From contig JAJQRA010000017.1 of the NCBI GenBank assembly GCA_046533095.1, positions 124,001-188,000 on the forward strand: DNA of 64,000 nucleotides, in the 5' to 3' direction. The notes below the pieces were generated by a model that was not told the origin of the DNA, did no database searches, and saw nothing but the letters and a program-made list of their open reading frames with translations. Position 1 is the stretch's first letter. Each line of letters begins with the position of its first letter. The stretch comes from ZAX-1 sp046533095. GTDB taxonomy: Bacteria; Bacillota; Clostridia; Lachnospirales; Lachnospiraceae. The position numbers were made by a program, and so were the translations under genes. Below are positions 37,128-45,044 of this stretch, in pieces.

Positions 37128-37988
37128 TTACAGAATACCAATGGCACCCAAGACGCCTAAAATCAAGGTCAATCCAATCAAAGCTTTTGTTACATTCATG
37201 CCTTTGCGTGTGAAGAAGAGGTAAACGCCGGCTACAACAGTAAGAGGTAAAATTCCGGGCATGATTTTGTCTAATATCTCTTGAATAATAAATTCTTTCC
37301 CGGATAGCGTAAATTGTAGGCTGGAAGTTACTTTTACATAGCTTGAGGCTAGAATTCCCATCATGAACAGTCCCATAATAGACAAGCCATCGATGATACC
37401 CTTCATTTTTTCTCCAACGATTTCAGAGGCTGCCGTTCGGCCAAGCCTGAATCCGAGTTGTGCAAAATAGTTGCCAAGCCCAAGCTGATAAAGTGAGAAG
37501 GCGAGGAATGGGAATAATGCGCCAACTGGATTTCCGGCTTGCGCCCAAGGGAGTGCAATGGCAATCAATATGTATTGAATCGTTCCCGAGTCAATGGCAT
37601 CGCCGATTCCTGCTAAAGCACCCATTAATCCTGATTTCGTATTGTAGATTAAATCATCGTCGATCGTAATTGGCTTATTCTCATAAATTTCTTGCGCACG
37701 AGCCTCTTCAAGGGAACTCATGATACCTGCGATTGTTCCGCCACCCCAGGAAAGCTGCGTATTGTAGAACAATAGATGACGTTGATAGGACTCTGCCAAA
37801 TCATTTTTATCCTTATACAATTTCTTTAAAATGGGAATCAATGCCCAAGTCAAAGCGGGACCTAAATATTTATCAAAAGAATGCGGAATTTCTTGTGCAA
37901 AATAGAAGCGAAACCAGGTCTTTCTTACATCGGATTTTGTTAATTTTTCAGGTGCTAATGATGGATCTTTTTGTACGAGTTCTCCCAT
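37128..37988 (-). CDS. PTS mannose-family enzyme IID
   Basis: The start at 37988 follows AAGGAGG; a longer frame reaches into the IIC gene without a site. The 286-residue protein has the IID hallmarks LTKSDVRKTWFRFYF, NTQLSWGGGTIAGIMSSLEEARA and GLMGALAGIGDAIDSGT, with several C-terminal membrane helices. It forms the membrane channel with IIC. It lies 13 bases after IIC. Confidence 0.93.
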   Translation of the reverse strand: MGELVQKDPSLAPEKLTKSDVRKTWFRFYFAQEIPHSFDKYLGPALTWALIPILKKLYKDKNDLAESYQRHLLFYNTQLSWGGGTIAGIMSSLEEARAQEIYENKPITIDDDLIYNTKSGLMGALAGIGDAIDSGTIQYILIAIALPWAQAGNPVGALFPFLAFSLYQLGLGNYFAQLGFRLGRTAASEIVGEKMKGIIDGLSIMGLFMMGILASSYVKVTSSLQFTLSGKEFIIQEILDKIMPGILPLTVVAGVYLFFTRKGMNVTKALIGLTLILGVLGAIGIL

Positions 37989-38001
37989 TGTTTTTTCCTC
38001 C

Positions 38002-38835
38002 TTAATAATCATCGTCATCGGCAAGTCCGCCGGTTCCGGCATCGCTGGGTACACCATGTTCAACAATAACTTTGGCAGCTTCGGTCTTTAAAAGAATGAA
38101 GATAAAGGCAATGATTGCCCCGACAATGGCGTAGATAACCATTGTTACGCCCAAGCTCTTTAAAATCGTTGCCATGAAGTATGCAAGCAGGAAAAAGGCG
38201 ATGTAGCTTTTCTTTCCAATAACATAGACGGTAACTGCAATTCCAATTGCCGCAAGGCCACCACCAATCACTTCTAGCACATGGAAGAGGATACTTCCGG
38301 AATTTGACTTTACAATATCGGCAATGACCGGTGTTCCAAAATATAAGGCGATAAACATAAATGGAATGTAGATAAGGAATGAGATGGCAATGGGCATCAA
38401 GATGATGGATTGCGTTAATTTTTTATCATTGCCCTCGGCCGCATATTTCTCTGTAAATTTCTGCTGAATAAATGTATTGACAAAAAATCGAAACTGGTAT
38501 AGATAAGAGCCAAGTAATCCAACCGGAACAGCGATTGCAATCGCCGCTTCAGGTTTTAGCCCTCCAAGCAATGCTACCGGTACAGCAATGGCTGCGGCAA
38601 TGGCCGGCTCACTGGGCATTTGCCCCCCTGGTGAAAAAACTCCCATGTAAATCAACTGGATAGCAGAAACGACAATCAATGCTTCCGCAACTTGGCCAAA
38701 TACAATGCCGACCACTAACCCTGTCATCATTGGAGTGAATCGAAGCGTAGTTGTTGCCCCCCCGAAAAACGAACGCGACATAATTAATGCAATCCAAATA
38801 GCTATAACGAGTGCTTGAAAAATAGTAACATGCAT
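38002..38835 (-). CDS. PTS mannose-family enzyme IIC
   Basis: The start follows AAGGAG. The 277-residue protein is almost wholly hydrophobic and has the family segment RFTPMMTGLVVGIVFGQV and FSPGGQMPSEPAIAAAIAVP. It carries the sugar across the membrane with IID. Sugar specificity cannot be read directly; the neighbouring 6-phosphogluconate dehydrogenase suggests gluconate or a related sugar acid. Confidence 0.92.
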   Translation of the reverse strand: MHVTIFQALVIAIWIALIMSRSFFGGATTTLRFTPMMTGLVVGIVFGQVAEALIVVSAIQLIYMGVFSPGGQMPSEPAIAAAIAVPVALLGGLKPEAAIAIAVPVGLLGSYLYQFRFFVNTFIQQKFTEKYAAEGNDKKLTQSIILMPIAISFLIYIPFMFIALYFGTPVIADIVKSNSGSILFHVLEVIGGGLAAIGIAVTVYVIGKKSYIAFFLLAYFMATILKSLGVTMVIYAIVGAIIAFIFILLKTEAAKVIVEHGVPSDAGTGGLADDDDY

Positions 38836-38875
38836 AATGATTCTCCTTCCCGAATTAGGTGAAATAAATCTTTCG

Positions 38876-38928
38876 TTTTTGTAAACGCATATGGCGGTTT
38901 TGTAAATCCCTGTGGTTTTTGTAAATTC
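38876..38928. repeat. Three TGTAAA repeats between gnd and the IIC gene
   Basis: TGTAAACGC (38880), TGTAAATCC (38901) and TGTAAATTC (38920) are each preceded by a GGTTTT- or GTTTTT-like run and lie about 20 bases apart. They resemble half of the TGTAA-N5-TTACA operators before gnd and may be weak sites for the same regulator or a simple repeat. Confidence 0.4.
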
Positions 38929-38944
38929 TTATGTACTTGTTTGG

Positions 38945-39844
38945 TCATGCTTTTGACTTTACTGCGTGCCCACCGAATTCCTGGCGTAATGCGGCAACGA
39001 CCTTGCCTGTAAACGTATCTTCTTCTAAAGAACGATAACGCATCATTAAGGAAGCTGTAATAACCGGTAATGGTACTTCGCGTTTTAATGCCTCTTCGAC
39101 GGTCCACCTCCCTTCTCCGGAGCTATACATCACACCGGAAATTTGTTCTAACTTTGGATCTTTTGTAAAAGCATCTCGCATCAATTCCATTAACCAACCT
39201 CGAATGACAGAGCCGTGTGCCCATAAATCAGCGACATTTTCCCCGTTATAGTTATAGGGACTACGTTCTAGGAGTTCAAAACCTTCTGCAATTGCCCCCA
39301 TCATCCCATATTCAATCCCATTATGAACCATCTTTAGATAATGTCCACTGCCAGTTTCTCCAGTATAGAGGTAGCCGTTTGGTTGAGCGATTGCTTTAAA
39401 AATTGGTTCGATGATAGGAAAAATTTCTGCATTGCCACCTATCATAAAGTTGCCGCCATTCCTTGCTCCTTCTTGTCCGCCGGAGCTTCCGGAATCAAAG
39501 AAATGAATTCCCTTTTTAAGCACCTTGTTGTAATGCTGTATGGAATCCTCATAGAAAGAATTCCCGCCGTCAATGATGATGTCCCCTTTTTCAAGCAGAT
39601 TCGTCAACTCATTTACAACGGCTTTTGTTGGATTTCCCGCAGGAACCATAATCCAAACAATTCTAGGCGATGGCAATTTGGCCACAAGCTCCTCTAGACT
39701 AGCCACCCCGCTCGCCCCTGCTGATTCGGCTTCTTTGACTAATGCAGGGGAAATATCAAATGCAACTACATTTACATTATTGCGAAATAAATTTGTAACA
39801 AGATTTAATCCCATTTTTCCAAGTCCGACCATTCCAATTTCCAT
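38945..39844 (-). CDS. 6-phosphogluconate dehydrogenase, decarboxylating (short GntZ/YqeC-like form)
   Basis: The 299-residue protein has the NAD(P)-binding start IGMVGLGKMGLNLVTNL, IIDGGNSFYEDS, FDSGSSGGQEGARNGGNFMIGG, the HYLKMVHNGIEYGMM catalytic lysine stretch and a short C-terminal domain. It oxidises 6-phosphogluconate to ribulose 5-phosphate and CO2. The size fits the short type rather than the 470-residue Gnd. It is the first gene of the PTS operon, directly behind a consensus promoter, which supports gluconate as the imported sugar. RpiB upstream would use its product. Confidence 0.92.
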   Translation of the reverse strand: MEIGMVGLGKMGLNLVTNLFRNNVNVVAFDISPALVKEAESAGASGVASLEELVAKLPSPRIVWIMVPAGNPTKAVVNELTNLLEKGDIIIDGGNSFYEDSIQHYNKVLKKGIHFFDSGSSGGQEGARNGGNFMIGGNAEIFPIIEPIFKAIAQPNGYLYTGETGSGHYLKMVHNGIEYGMMGAIAEGFELLERSPYNYNGENVADLWAHGSVIRGWLMELMRDAFTKDPKLEQISGVMYSSGEGRWTVEEALKREVPLPVITASLMMRYRSLEEDTFTGKVVAALRQEFGGHAVKSKA

Positions 39845-39904
39845 GTTTGTCTTATTCCTCCTATTATAAATCTATGTTTTTTTGTTTTATTTGATTCTAA
39901 ATTT

Positions 39905-39933
39905 ATTATATGTAATTTATTTACATTTGTCAA
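39905..39933 (-). promoter_or_regulatory. Consensus sigma-A promoter of the gnd-PTS operon
   Basis: Read on the minus strand, TTGACA (39928-39933) and TATAAT (39905-39910) are perfect matches 17 bases apart. The start codon lies about 60 bases downstream. Confidence 0.88.
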
Positions 39934-39957
39934 TATTTTTTTTGTAAAAAAATTACA
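39911..39957. promoter_or_regulatory. Two TGTAA-N5-TTACA operator-like palindromes
   Basis: TGTAATTTATTTACA (39911-39925) fills the spacer between -35 and -10. TGTAAAAAAATTACA (39943-39957) lies just upstream of -35. Their centres are 32 bases apart, about three helical turns. A protein on the first site would block polymerase, so repression is likely. No matching regulator gene is in the operon. Confidence 0.75.
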
Positions 39958-40159
39958 TAATTTTTATTTTTTTATGAAGGGACTGATTCCATTATAAAAT
40001 CGAAAAATATTTGAAAAACATTGTTTGTAAGTTAATTGGATATTAAGAGGATTAAAAAAGAATACAAGAAGGACAATGTTAAATTAGGCCATAAGCGAAG
40101 CGAGAATGCAGCTTTACGCCCATGGCGATGTCTGAAAGAATTATAGAATGAAAAAGTGC

Positions 40160-40202
40160 AGCTATCGTTTTTCAAAATGTCAATGACGGAAAAACGATAG
40201 CT
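40160..40202 (-). terminator. Intrinsic terminator of rpiB
   Basis: AGCTATCGTTTTT (40160-40172) pairs with AAAAACGATAGCT (40190-40202). On the minus strand it is followed by a T-rich run after a few bases; on the plus strand T's follow directly, so it may act in both directions. The rest of 39958-40266 shows no gene. Confidence 0.75.
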
Positions 40203-40266
40203 TTTTATGGATTTTCATATGGAAGAACTGATAGAAGCGGTTCCTTTGTTGTCATTTGCACACGGG

Positions 40267-40740
40267 TTATTCAGGGTGAGTAGCCGATGAAGCTTTAAGA
40301 TGTGCTTGCTCAAGTTCGCTGATGCGATCTACTTTTGGTGCAGATCCGCCTCCTTGAAATTCGCTTTCCATCCAGATGTCCACAAGGTTCTTTGCAAGCT
40401 CTACGCCGATTATCCGCTCCCCTAGGCACATAATTTGTGCATCATTGCTTTTTCTGGCACGCTGTGCTGAAAACGGATCGTGGCATACGGCAGCTCTGAC
40501 TCCGGGAACTTTATTGGCACAAATGCTCATTCCAATACCTGTACCACAAAGCAATATTCCTCGCTCATAGTGACCAGAGGCAATCTCGTCCGCAACTTTA
40601 TATGCCACATCCGGATATAGTATCGTCTCACCTGCTGTAGCGCCAAAATCATCAACTTCATGTCCTTGCGACTTTAAATGTTCAATAATCAATATTTTTA
40701 AATTATAAGCAGCTTCATCACAACCTATTATTAATTTCAT
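40267..40740 (-). CDS. rpiB: Ribose-5-phosphate isomerase B family protein
   Basis: The start at 40740 follows GGAGG by eight bases. The 157-residue protein has the RpiB marks MKLIIGCDEAAYNLK, LLCGTGIGMSICANKVPGVRAA and SNDAQIMCLGERIIG. It interconverts ribulose 5-phosphate and ribose 5-phosphate, or a four- or six-carbon analogue in sugar-acid and polyol loci. The frame stays open through the 15-base repeat array upstream, which would add repeated five-residue units; I treat that as untranslated because the good ribosome site is inside. It sits between the DhaL/SDR genes and the gnd-PTS operon. Confidence 0.9.
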   Translation of the reverse strand: MKLIIGCDEAAYNLKILIIEHLKSQGHEVDDFGATAGETILYPDVAYKVADEIASGHYERGILLCGTGIGMSICANKVPGVRAAVCHDPFSAQRARKSNDAQIMCLGERIIGVELAKNLVDIWMESEFQGGGSAPKVDRISELEQAHLKASSATHPE

Positions 40741-40770
40741 AGATATTACCTCCAACCGTACTGTTTTTTG

Positions 40771-40920
40771 TGCATCATCAACTTGTGTGAAATCAACTTG
40801 CATGAAATCAGCCTGTGTGAAATCAACTTGTGTGAAATCAACTTGCATGAAATCAGCCTGTGTGAAATCAACCTGCATGAAATCAGCCTGCGTGAAATCA
40901 ATCTGCGTAAAACCAATTTT
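40771..40920. repeat. 15-base tandem array upstream of rpiB
   Basis: About ten units of the form TGTGAAATCAACTTG or CATGAAATCAGCCTG follow each other without spacers; the outermost units are more degenerate. Read on the minus strand in the rpiB frame, each unit encodes five residues such as ADFMQ or VDFTQ, reminiscent of the pentapeptide-repeat consensus A(D/N)(L/F)XX. Two unit types alternate in part. Confidence 0.92.
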
Positions 40921-40962
40921 TGCATAAAATAGCTCTGTATCTTTTTATACCTGTTTACTTAT

Positions 40963-41604
40963 TTATAGAAGATCACGAATTGCATCCGCCATGGAGGCGA
41001 GTATAATATAGCATGATACTGCACCGGCATCCAACACGCCCCTGGAACGCTCGCCAAGGCGACTGGAGCGACCATATTTTGCCACCAGATCCTTGGTAGA
41101 ATCCTTGCCGTTTTCGGCTGCGGCTTTCATGTCCAATAGTACGGTGGCAAAATCTTTGCCATTTTCACTACCGGCCTTTAAACTGTCGATAGCAGGGCTT
41201 AGCGTATCGACCAGCGTTTTATCTCCAACTTTTGCTTCAACGATTTCTTGTAGTCCATGAAGGCCCGCTTCAAGCATAGCCGCGAAATCATCGAGGGATA
41301 TATCTTCTAAATCCTCACCTGCCTCAGCTGCATCCATAAAAATTGTTCCGTAAATGGGACCCATTGACCCACCTATTTCAGTGAACAATATATTGCCAAG
41401 CTCAGCAAGCCCCGCTGTAAATGATACATCTTTATCGGCGATTCTGTTGCCAAATAGGGTGAAGCCTTTGTTCATATTCATGCCGTGGTCGCCATCGCCA
41501 ATCAATCCATCCACTTTTGATAAGAAGTCCTTGTTGCTTTGTACGGCTTTTATGATAGCAAGTAGTACCGGTGTGCCGGCGTTGTTTTTAAAAGTTATGC
41601 CCAT
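40963..41604 (-). CDS. DhaL-type dihydroxyacetone kinase ADP-binding subunit
   Basis: The start at 41604 follows GGAGG by nine bases. The 213-residue protein has the DhaL nucleotide/magnesium motif LIGDGDHGMNMNKGF, GGSMGPIYG and the C-terminal GRSSRLGERSRGVLDAGAVS. In the usual enzyme DhaL works with the substrate-binding subunit DhaK, which is not encoded here. The partner may be elsewhere, or DhaL may serve a kinase for another short sugar. It is in one unit with the SDR (47-base gap) and rpiB. Confidence 0.88.
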   Translation of the reverse strand: MGITFKNNAGTPVLLAIIKAVQSNKDFLSKVDGLIGDGDHGMNMNKGFTLFGNRIADKDVSFTAGLAELGNILFTEIGGSMGPIYGTIFMDAAEAGEDLEDISLDDFAAMLEAGLHGLQEIVEAKVGDKTLVDTLSPAIDSLKAGSENGKDFATVLLDMKAAAENGKDSTKDLVAKYGRSSRLGERSRGVLDAGAVSCYIILASMADAIRDLL

Positions 41605-41651
41605 GATATCTATCCTCCGAAAACTGTCCTTATCCAATCAACATCGTTGTA

Positions 41652-42419
41652 TTACTTTATGGTATATCCGCCGTCAATCAAAAGATTGTGGCCTGTAATC
41701 ATTGCGGCGGCACCACTGCATAGGAATGCAATTGCTCCGGCAATTTCGTCCGGCTCGGCAAAACGCTCCGAAGGCATCTCAAGTTTGAATGCATCGCCCA
41801 CAGGTCCGTCCCATGCTTTGTGGCCAAGCTCAGTCAGTACGACAGTCGGAGATACGGCATTGACCCTGATTCCGTATTTGCCCCATTCAAGTGCCATGAC
41901 TTTCGTAGCGGCAATGATCGCACCTTTCGAAGCGCAATATGCTACGTGTTTATCAAGCGCGATTACACCGGCTTGCGATGCCATATTGACGATGCTGCCA
42001 TCAATTTTTTCATCGATAAAGTATTTGCCAAGCAGCTGGGCCATCATAAATGTTGACTTTAGATTGATGTCGATGGTTCTGTCCCAGTCAGCCTCGCTAA
42101 TAAGTTCGGCTTTTTCAAGAGCCACAATGCCCGCTGAATTAACAAGGATATCTACTTTGCCGAATGCTCTTATGGCCGCATCAAGCACTTGCTGCCTATC
42201 CTTAGCTATGGTAACATTGCTTGGTACGCCGATCGCTTTATCGGATAATGCTTTGGCAATTTGATCCACAGCAGGGTTTAAGTCGGCCAAAACGAGATGA
42301 ACCCCTTTTTTTGCGAAGAATTCAGCGGTTGCATATCCGATTCCGGCAGCTCCGCCGGTGATAATGGCTGATTTGCCTTCTAATGAAAAATTTGCGTCAG
42401 ATCCTGAATATTTTATCAT
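41652..42419 (-). CDS. Short-chain dehydrogenase/reductase (sugar or polyol dehydrogenase)
   Basis: The start at 42419 lies a few bases after AAAGGAAT and after a promoter; a longer frame runs across that promoter. The 255-residue protein has TGGAAGIGYATAEFF (NAD binding), NSAGIV, the catalytic YCASKGA and RVNAVSPTVVLTELG. The family includes gluconate 5-dehydrogenase and other polyol dehydrogenases, which fits a locus with PTS, RpiB and DhaL. The exact substrate is unknown. Confidence 0.87.
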   Translation of the reverse strand: MIKYSGSDANFSLEGKSAIITGGAAGIGYATAEFFAKKGVHLVLADLNPAVDQIAKALSDKAIGVPSNVTIAKDRQQVLDAAIRAFGKVDILVNSAGIVALEKAELISEADWDRTIDINLKSTFMMAQLLGKYFIDEKIDGSIVNMASQAGVIALDKHVAYCASKGAIIAATKVMALEWGKYGIRVNAVSPTVVLTELGHKAWDGPVGDAFKLEMPSERFAEPDEIAGAIAFLCSGAAAMITGHNLLIDGGYTIK

Positions 42420-42445
42420 TTGATTTATTCCTTTCTTTTTATATT

Positions 42446-42477
42446 GTATACCTGCATAAGATGAGTAAATAGTATAC
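42446..42477. promoter_or_regulatory. Pair of GTATAC operator-like sites around the SDR transcription start
   Basis: GTATAC at 42446-42451 and 42472-42477; on the minus strand both read GGTATAC(T/A)AT. This resembles operators of FadR-subfamily GntR regulators. The second site overlaps the -10 box, so repression is the likely effect. The regulator is not in the window. Confidence 0.5.
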
Positions 42478-42497
42478 CAAAAATGTTGCAATGTCAA
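42469..42497 (-). promoter_or_regulatory. Sigma-A promoter of the SDR-DhaL unit
   Basis: On the minus strand TTGACA (42492-42497) and TACTAT (42469-42474) are 17 bases apart, about 50 bases before the start codon. Confidence 0.8.
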
Positions 42498-42528
42498 GCA
42501 TATGGAAAGGAAGTGGGTCGCCAAAAAA

Positions 42529-42581
42529 CAAGATGGTCTCTTTTGTGTATTTTGACGAAAGCTTTTAAAGAAAAGTAGTTA
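42529..42581. repeat. Left copy of an imperfect ~52-base direct repeat in the decayed IS region
   Basis: It shares TATTTTGACGAAAGCTTTT exactly (42548-42566) with 44899-44917, and weaker similarity on both sides, from an AAGATGG to a GTGGTT/GTAGTT block. The copy lies just 3' of the transposase C-terminal fragment. The two copies enclose about 2.3 kb. Confidence 0.75.
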
Positions 42582-42801
42582 AATCGATTTTCATAAAGCG
42601 GAACTGATCTTCGATCTGTGTCAACCTTTGGTATTTGTCAATGACTTCCAAAGAATCCATCTTTCGCGTTCGCTTCTCGCCTGGAATTTTTTGCACCAGT
42701 AGAGCACAACGATGCTTTTTACGAGTGCGGGGCAGAGTGTGAGATGACCAGGGGTTCAGCCACGCAAAAGGCGGGTCTTTTTCAAACAGGCAGCAATCCA
42801 C
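42565..42801 (-). pseudogene. Transposase C-terminal fragment (IS1634/IS1182-like)
   Basis: The 78-residue frame contains EVIDKYQRLTQIEDQFRFM, the pattern around the last catalytic acid of IS4-fold transposases (YRxLxxIEExFRxxK). The conserved RPVYVRT continuation is missing; the frame stops after KIDLTTFL. It is a degraded remnant. The middle of a similar transposase lies in the same orientation at about 44712-44905, on the other side of the ATPase gene. Confidence 0.7.
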
Positions 42802-42862
42802 TTTACCACATGTGGTTTCCGTAAAATCGACGGTGCAAGCACGCAGCCTGCTTCATTACAAC

Positions 42863-42904
42863 AGCAACATAAAACGTTGGAAAATGAGGGAAAGTATGTT
42901 ATGA
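42863..42904. repeat. Left copy of short direct repeats flanking the ATPase gene
   Basis: AGCAACATAAAACG (42863-42876) and GAAAGTATGTTATGA (42890-42904) reappear, almost joined, at 44678-44705 directly after the gene. The left copy has 13 extra bases between the two blocks, including the -35 box. Confidence 0.75.
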
Positions 42905-42905
42905 T
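42877..42905 (+). promoter_or_regulatory. Sigma-A-type promoter of the ATPase gene
   Basis: TTGGAA (42877-42882) and TATGAT (42900-42905) are 17 bases apart and precede AAAGGAGGG and the ATG at 42931. The -10 box is inside the left flanking repeat. Confidence 0.6.
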
Positions 42906-42930
42906 GCAGTAAAGCAAAGGAGGGAAGCCA

Positions 42931-44655
42931 ATGCCGCTTAAAAAGTTATTCGTAGGGATAGAGGATTTTAAAAAGGTGATTGATAAACAAGGCTACTATG
43001 TAGACAAGACGCTGCTGATTAAGGAGCTAATTGAGAAAGGCGATGAAGTAAATTTGTTTACTAGGCCTAGGAGGTTTGGGAAGACACTAAATTTGAGTAT
43101 GCTAAAGTATTTCTTTGAGGACACAGGGGATGCTAAAAAGAATGCAGCGTTGTTTCAGGGGTTAAAAATCGCGGATGACGAGGAGTGTATGCAAAAGCAT
43201 TTAGGCAAGTATCCTGTTATCTCGCTGACGTTAAAGTCTGGGAAGCAGAATGATTTTGAAAAGTCATTCTATACGCTCAAAGAAAGCATTGCGCTTGAAT
43301 TTAAAAGGCACCTATCAATTGCGGATAAACTTCCCCTTAAAGCAGATCAAGAGCAGTTTATAAGAATTGCCAGTAGAGAAGGTGAAGAGAAAGAATACTA
43401 CACGGCGATCAAATTCCTAAGCGAATGCCTGTGTCAGGTGCTCGGTAAGAAGGTTGTTATTTTGATTGACGAGTACGACGTGCCACTGGAGAATGCCTAC
43501 TTTAATGGCTTTTACGATGAGATGATTGGGTTTATACGTTCTCTGTTTGAATCTGCTTTAAAGACGAACCCCTTTTTAGAGTTCGCAGTTATTACGGGGT
43601 GCTTGCAAATCAGTAAGGAAAGTATATTTACCGGGTTAAATAACCTAAGGGCTAGATCTATTTTGGATGAGGAGTATGGGGAGTACTTTGGCTTTACACA
43701 AGGGGAGGTAGACGCTGTGCTGCGCTATTACGGCATGGAATCAAGGAGGGATGATGTCAAGCAGTGGTATGACGGGTATCTTTTTGGGAACCAGCTAGTT
43801 TATAACCCCTGGTCTGTGTTTAGTGTTGTGGATAAACTCACAGTGAATGAGAAAGCCTATTTCGAGTCGTTTTGGGCAAATACCAGTTCGAATGATATTG
43901 TGCATACTTTGATTGAGCAAGCAAATCCAACGGTAATAAGAGATATAAAAAAGTTGATGGACGGCGGTATGATTGAAAAGCAGGTACGTAAGGGCATTAC
44001 GTATGCTGATTTAGATAAAGCGCAGGATAATATTTGGAGCTTCCTCCTCTTTACCGGGTATCTGACCCAGGTGTCTGCTAGACAGGATGGTAGGCATCAG
44101 TATTGGACCATGGCTATCCCAAACGAGGAGGTTCAGTATATTTATGAAGATAAGATTCTGGACTGGTTTAAGAAGCAGTTTAAGAAGAAGGATTTAAGGA
44201 GGCTGTACCAGGCGATTGTAGAAGGGGAGGTCGAGGCTGTGGGAAAAGAGCTGTCAAGCAATATGTGGCAGGCAATCAGCTTTTATGATTATAAAGAAAG
44301 CTACTACCACGGCTTTTTACTAGGGATACTTCAAACCTTCCATGGCTATGAAGTTTTATCAAACGATGAGAAGGGTTTGGGGAGGCCGGATATTGTTATG
44401 GTCCCATTTTCTGATGATAGACCTGTTATTATTATGGAATTAAAGGTAGCAAGCAGTGCGCAGGGTATCGAAGGTATGTGTGATAAAGCCCTGCAGCAGA
44501 TAAAAGAGCAGAGGTACAAAGAAGGTTTTTGGCAGGAGGAATACAGTAAGTTTATATGCTATGGGATTTGCTTTTATAAGAAGAGCTGCATGGTAAAGAA
44601 GGAAAGCAGCAATACCCCTAACAAAGACTGTGATTCTGCGATTGGCAGAGTTTAA
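42931..44655 (+). CDS. AAA-ATPase-like protein with C-terminal PD-(D/E)XK nuclease-like domain
   Basis: The 574-residue protein matches the two-domain family known from Pfam as AAA-ATPase_like plus PDDEXK_9. The N-terminal part has KLFVGIEDFKKVIDKQGYYVDKT, Walker A FTRPRRFGKTLNLSM and Walker B VVILIDEYDVPL. The C-terminal part has RPDIVMVPFSDDRPVIIMELKVA, the acid and ExK pattern of the nuclease fold. Many anaerobic bacteria carry numerous near-identical copies of this family, and the function is not established. Here it is preceded by its own promoter, bracketed by short direct repeats, and lies between pieces of a transposase, so it may be or have been mobile. Confidence 0.9.
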   Translation: MPLKKLFVGIEDFKKVIDKQGYYVDKTLLIKELIEKGDEVNLFTRPRRFGKTLNLSMLKYFFEDTGDAKKNAALFQGLKIADDEECMQKHLGKYPVISLTLKSGKQNDFEKSFYTLKESIALEFKRHLSIADKLPLKADQEQFIRIASREGEEKEYYTAIKFLSECLCQVLGKKVVILIDEYDVPLENAYFNGFYDEMIGFIRSLFESALKTNPFLEFAVITGCLQISKESIFTGLNNLRARSILDEEYGEYFGFTQGEVDAVLRYYGMESRRDDVKQWYDGYLFGNQLVYNPWSVFSVVDKLTVNEKAYFESFWANTSSNDIVHTLIEQANPTVIRDIKKLMDGGMIEKQVRKGITYADLDKAQDNIWSFLLFTGYLTQVSARQDGRHQYWTMAIPNEEVQYIYEDKILDWFKKQFKKKDLRRLYQAIVEGEVEAVGKELSSNMWQAISFYDYKESYYHGFLLGILQTFHGYEVLSNDEKGLGRPDIVMVPFSDDRPVIIMELKVASSAQGIEGMCDKALQQIKEQRYKEGFWQEEYSKFICYGICFYKKSCMVKKESSNTPNKDCDSAIGRV

Positions 44656-44677
44656 CATCTTTACATGCACAATTTGC

Positions 44678-44705
44678 AGCACCATAAAACGAAAGTATGT
44701 TATGA
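44678..44705. repeat. Right copy of short direct repeats flanking the ATPase gene
   Basis: AGCACCATAAAACG runs directly into GAAAGTATGTTATGA. Compare 42863-42904. It begins 23 bases after the ATPase stop codon. Confidence 0.75.
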
Positions 44706-44711
44706 CCCGAG

Positions 44712-44905
44712 TTGGCCACTTGAAATAGAGAAACGGAGCCGGAATGCATCCAGTATCAGTTTCAAATCAGGATCATCCACACCCATGAAAAGCCCCATTT
44801 AAACGATGGAAAGCCGGTGTTCTTCTTTACAGGTTCCCATTTTCTGCTGTCCTTTTTCTATGGCTCCCCCATCATCGTCTAAGATGGCCCCATTTGCATA
44901 TTTTG
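44712..44905 (-). pseudogene. Transposase middle fragment (IS1634/IS1182-like), with nonsense mutation
   Basis: On the minus strand the translation KEEHRLSIV, stop, MGLFMGVD matches the IS4-fold transposase stretch usually read as KEHRxxPIVQMGLFMDxDG; a TAA replaces the expected Gln codon. Sequence before and after soon loses similarity. Together with 42565-42801 it suggests one or two decayed copies of the same IS. The spacer 44906-45044 holds only the repeat end and AT-rich sequence. Confidence 0.55.
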
Positions 44906-44932
44906 ACGAAAGCTTTTGAAAATAAAGTGGTT
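44879..44932. repeat. Right copy of the imperfect ~52-base direct repeat in the decayed IS region
   Basis: It pairs with 42529-42581, with 19 identical bases at 44899-44917 and weaker flanks. It lies 5' (minus strand) of the transposase middle fragment. Confidence 0.75.
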
Positions 44933-45044
44933 TTGAAAGGAAAAATAGATGGTAATAGCATGTAGCATATACAAAAAACAGTGCAAAATAGTTATTTAAA
45001 AACAAAAAAACGTAGGGAAGCGAAATAAAAATAAGAATAGCTCA

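Noticed and set aside
40741..40878. N-terminal extension of RpiB encoded by the repeat array
   Set aside because: A strong ribosome site lies before the ordinary RpiB start at 40740, and no ribosome site precedes the upstream ATG at 40878. Kept only as a question under findings.
40741..40930. CRISPR array
   Set aside because: The 15-base units are contiguous without spacers and far too short for CRISPR repeats; no cas genes are near.
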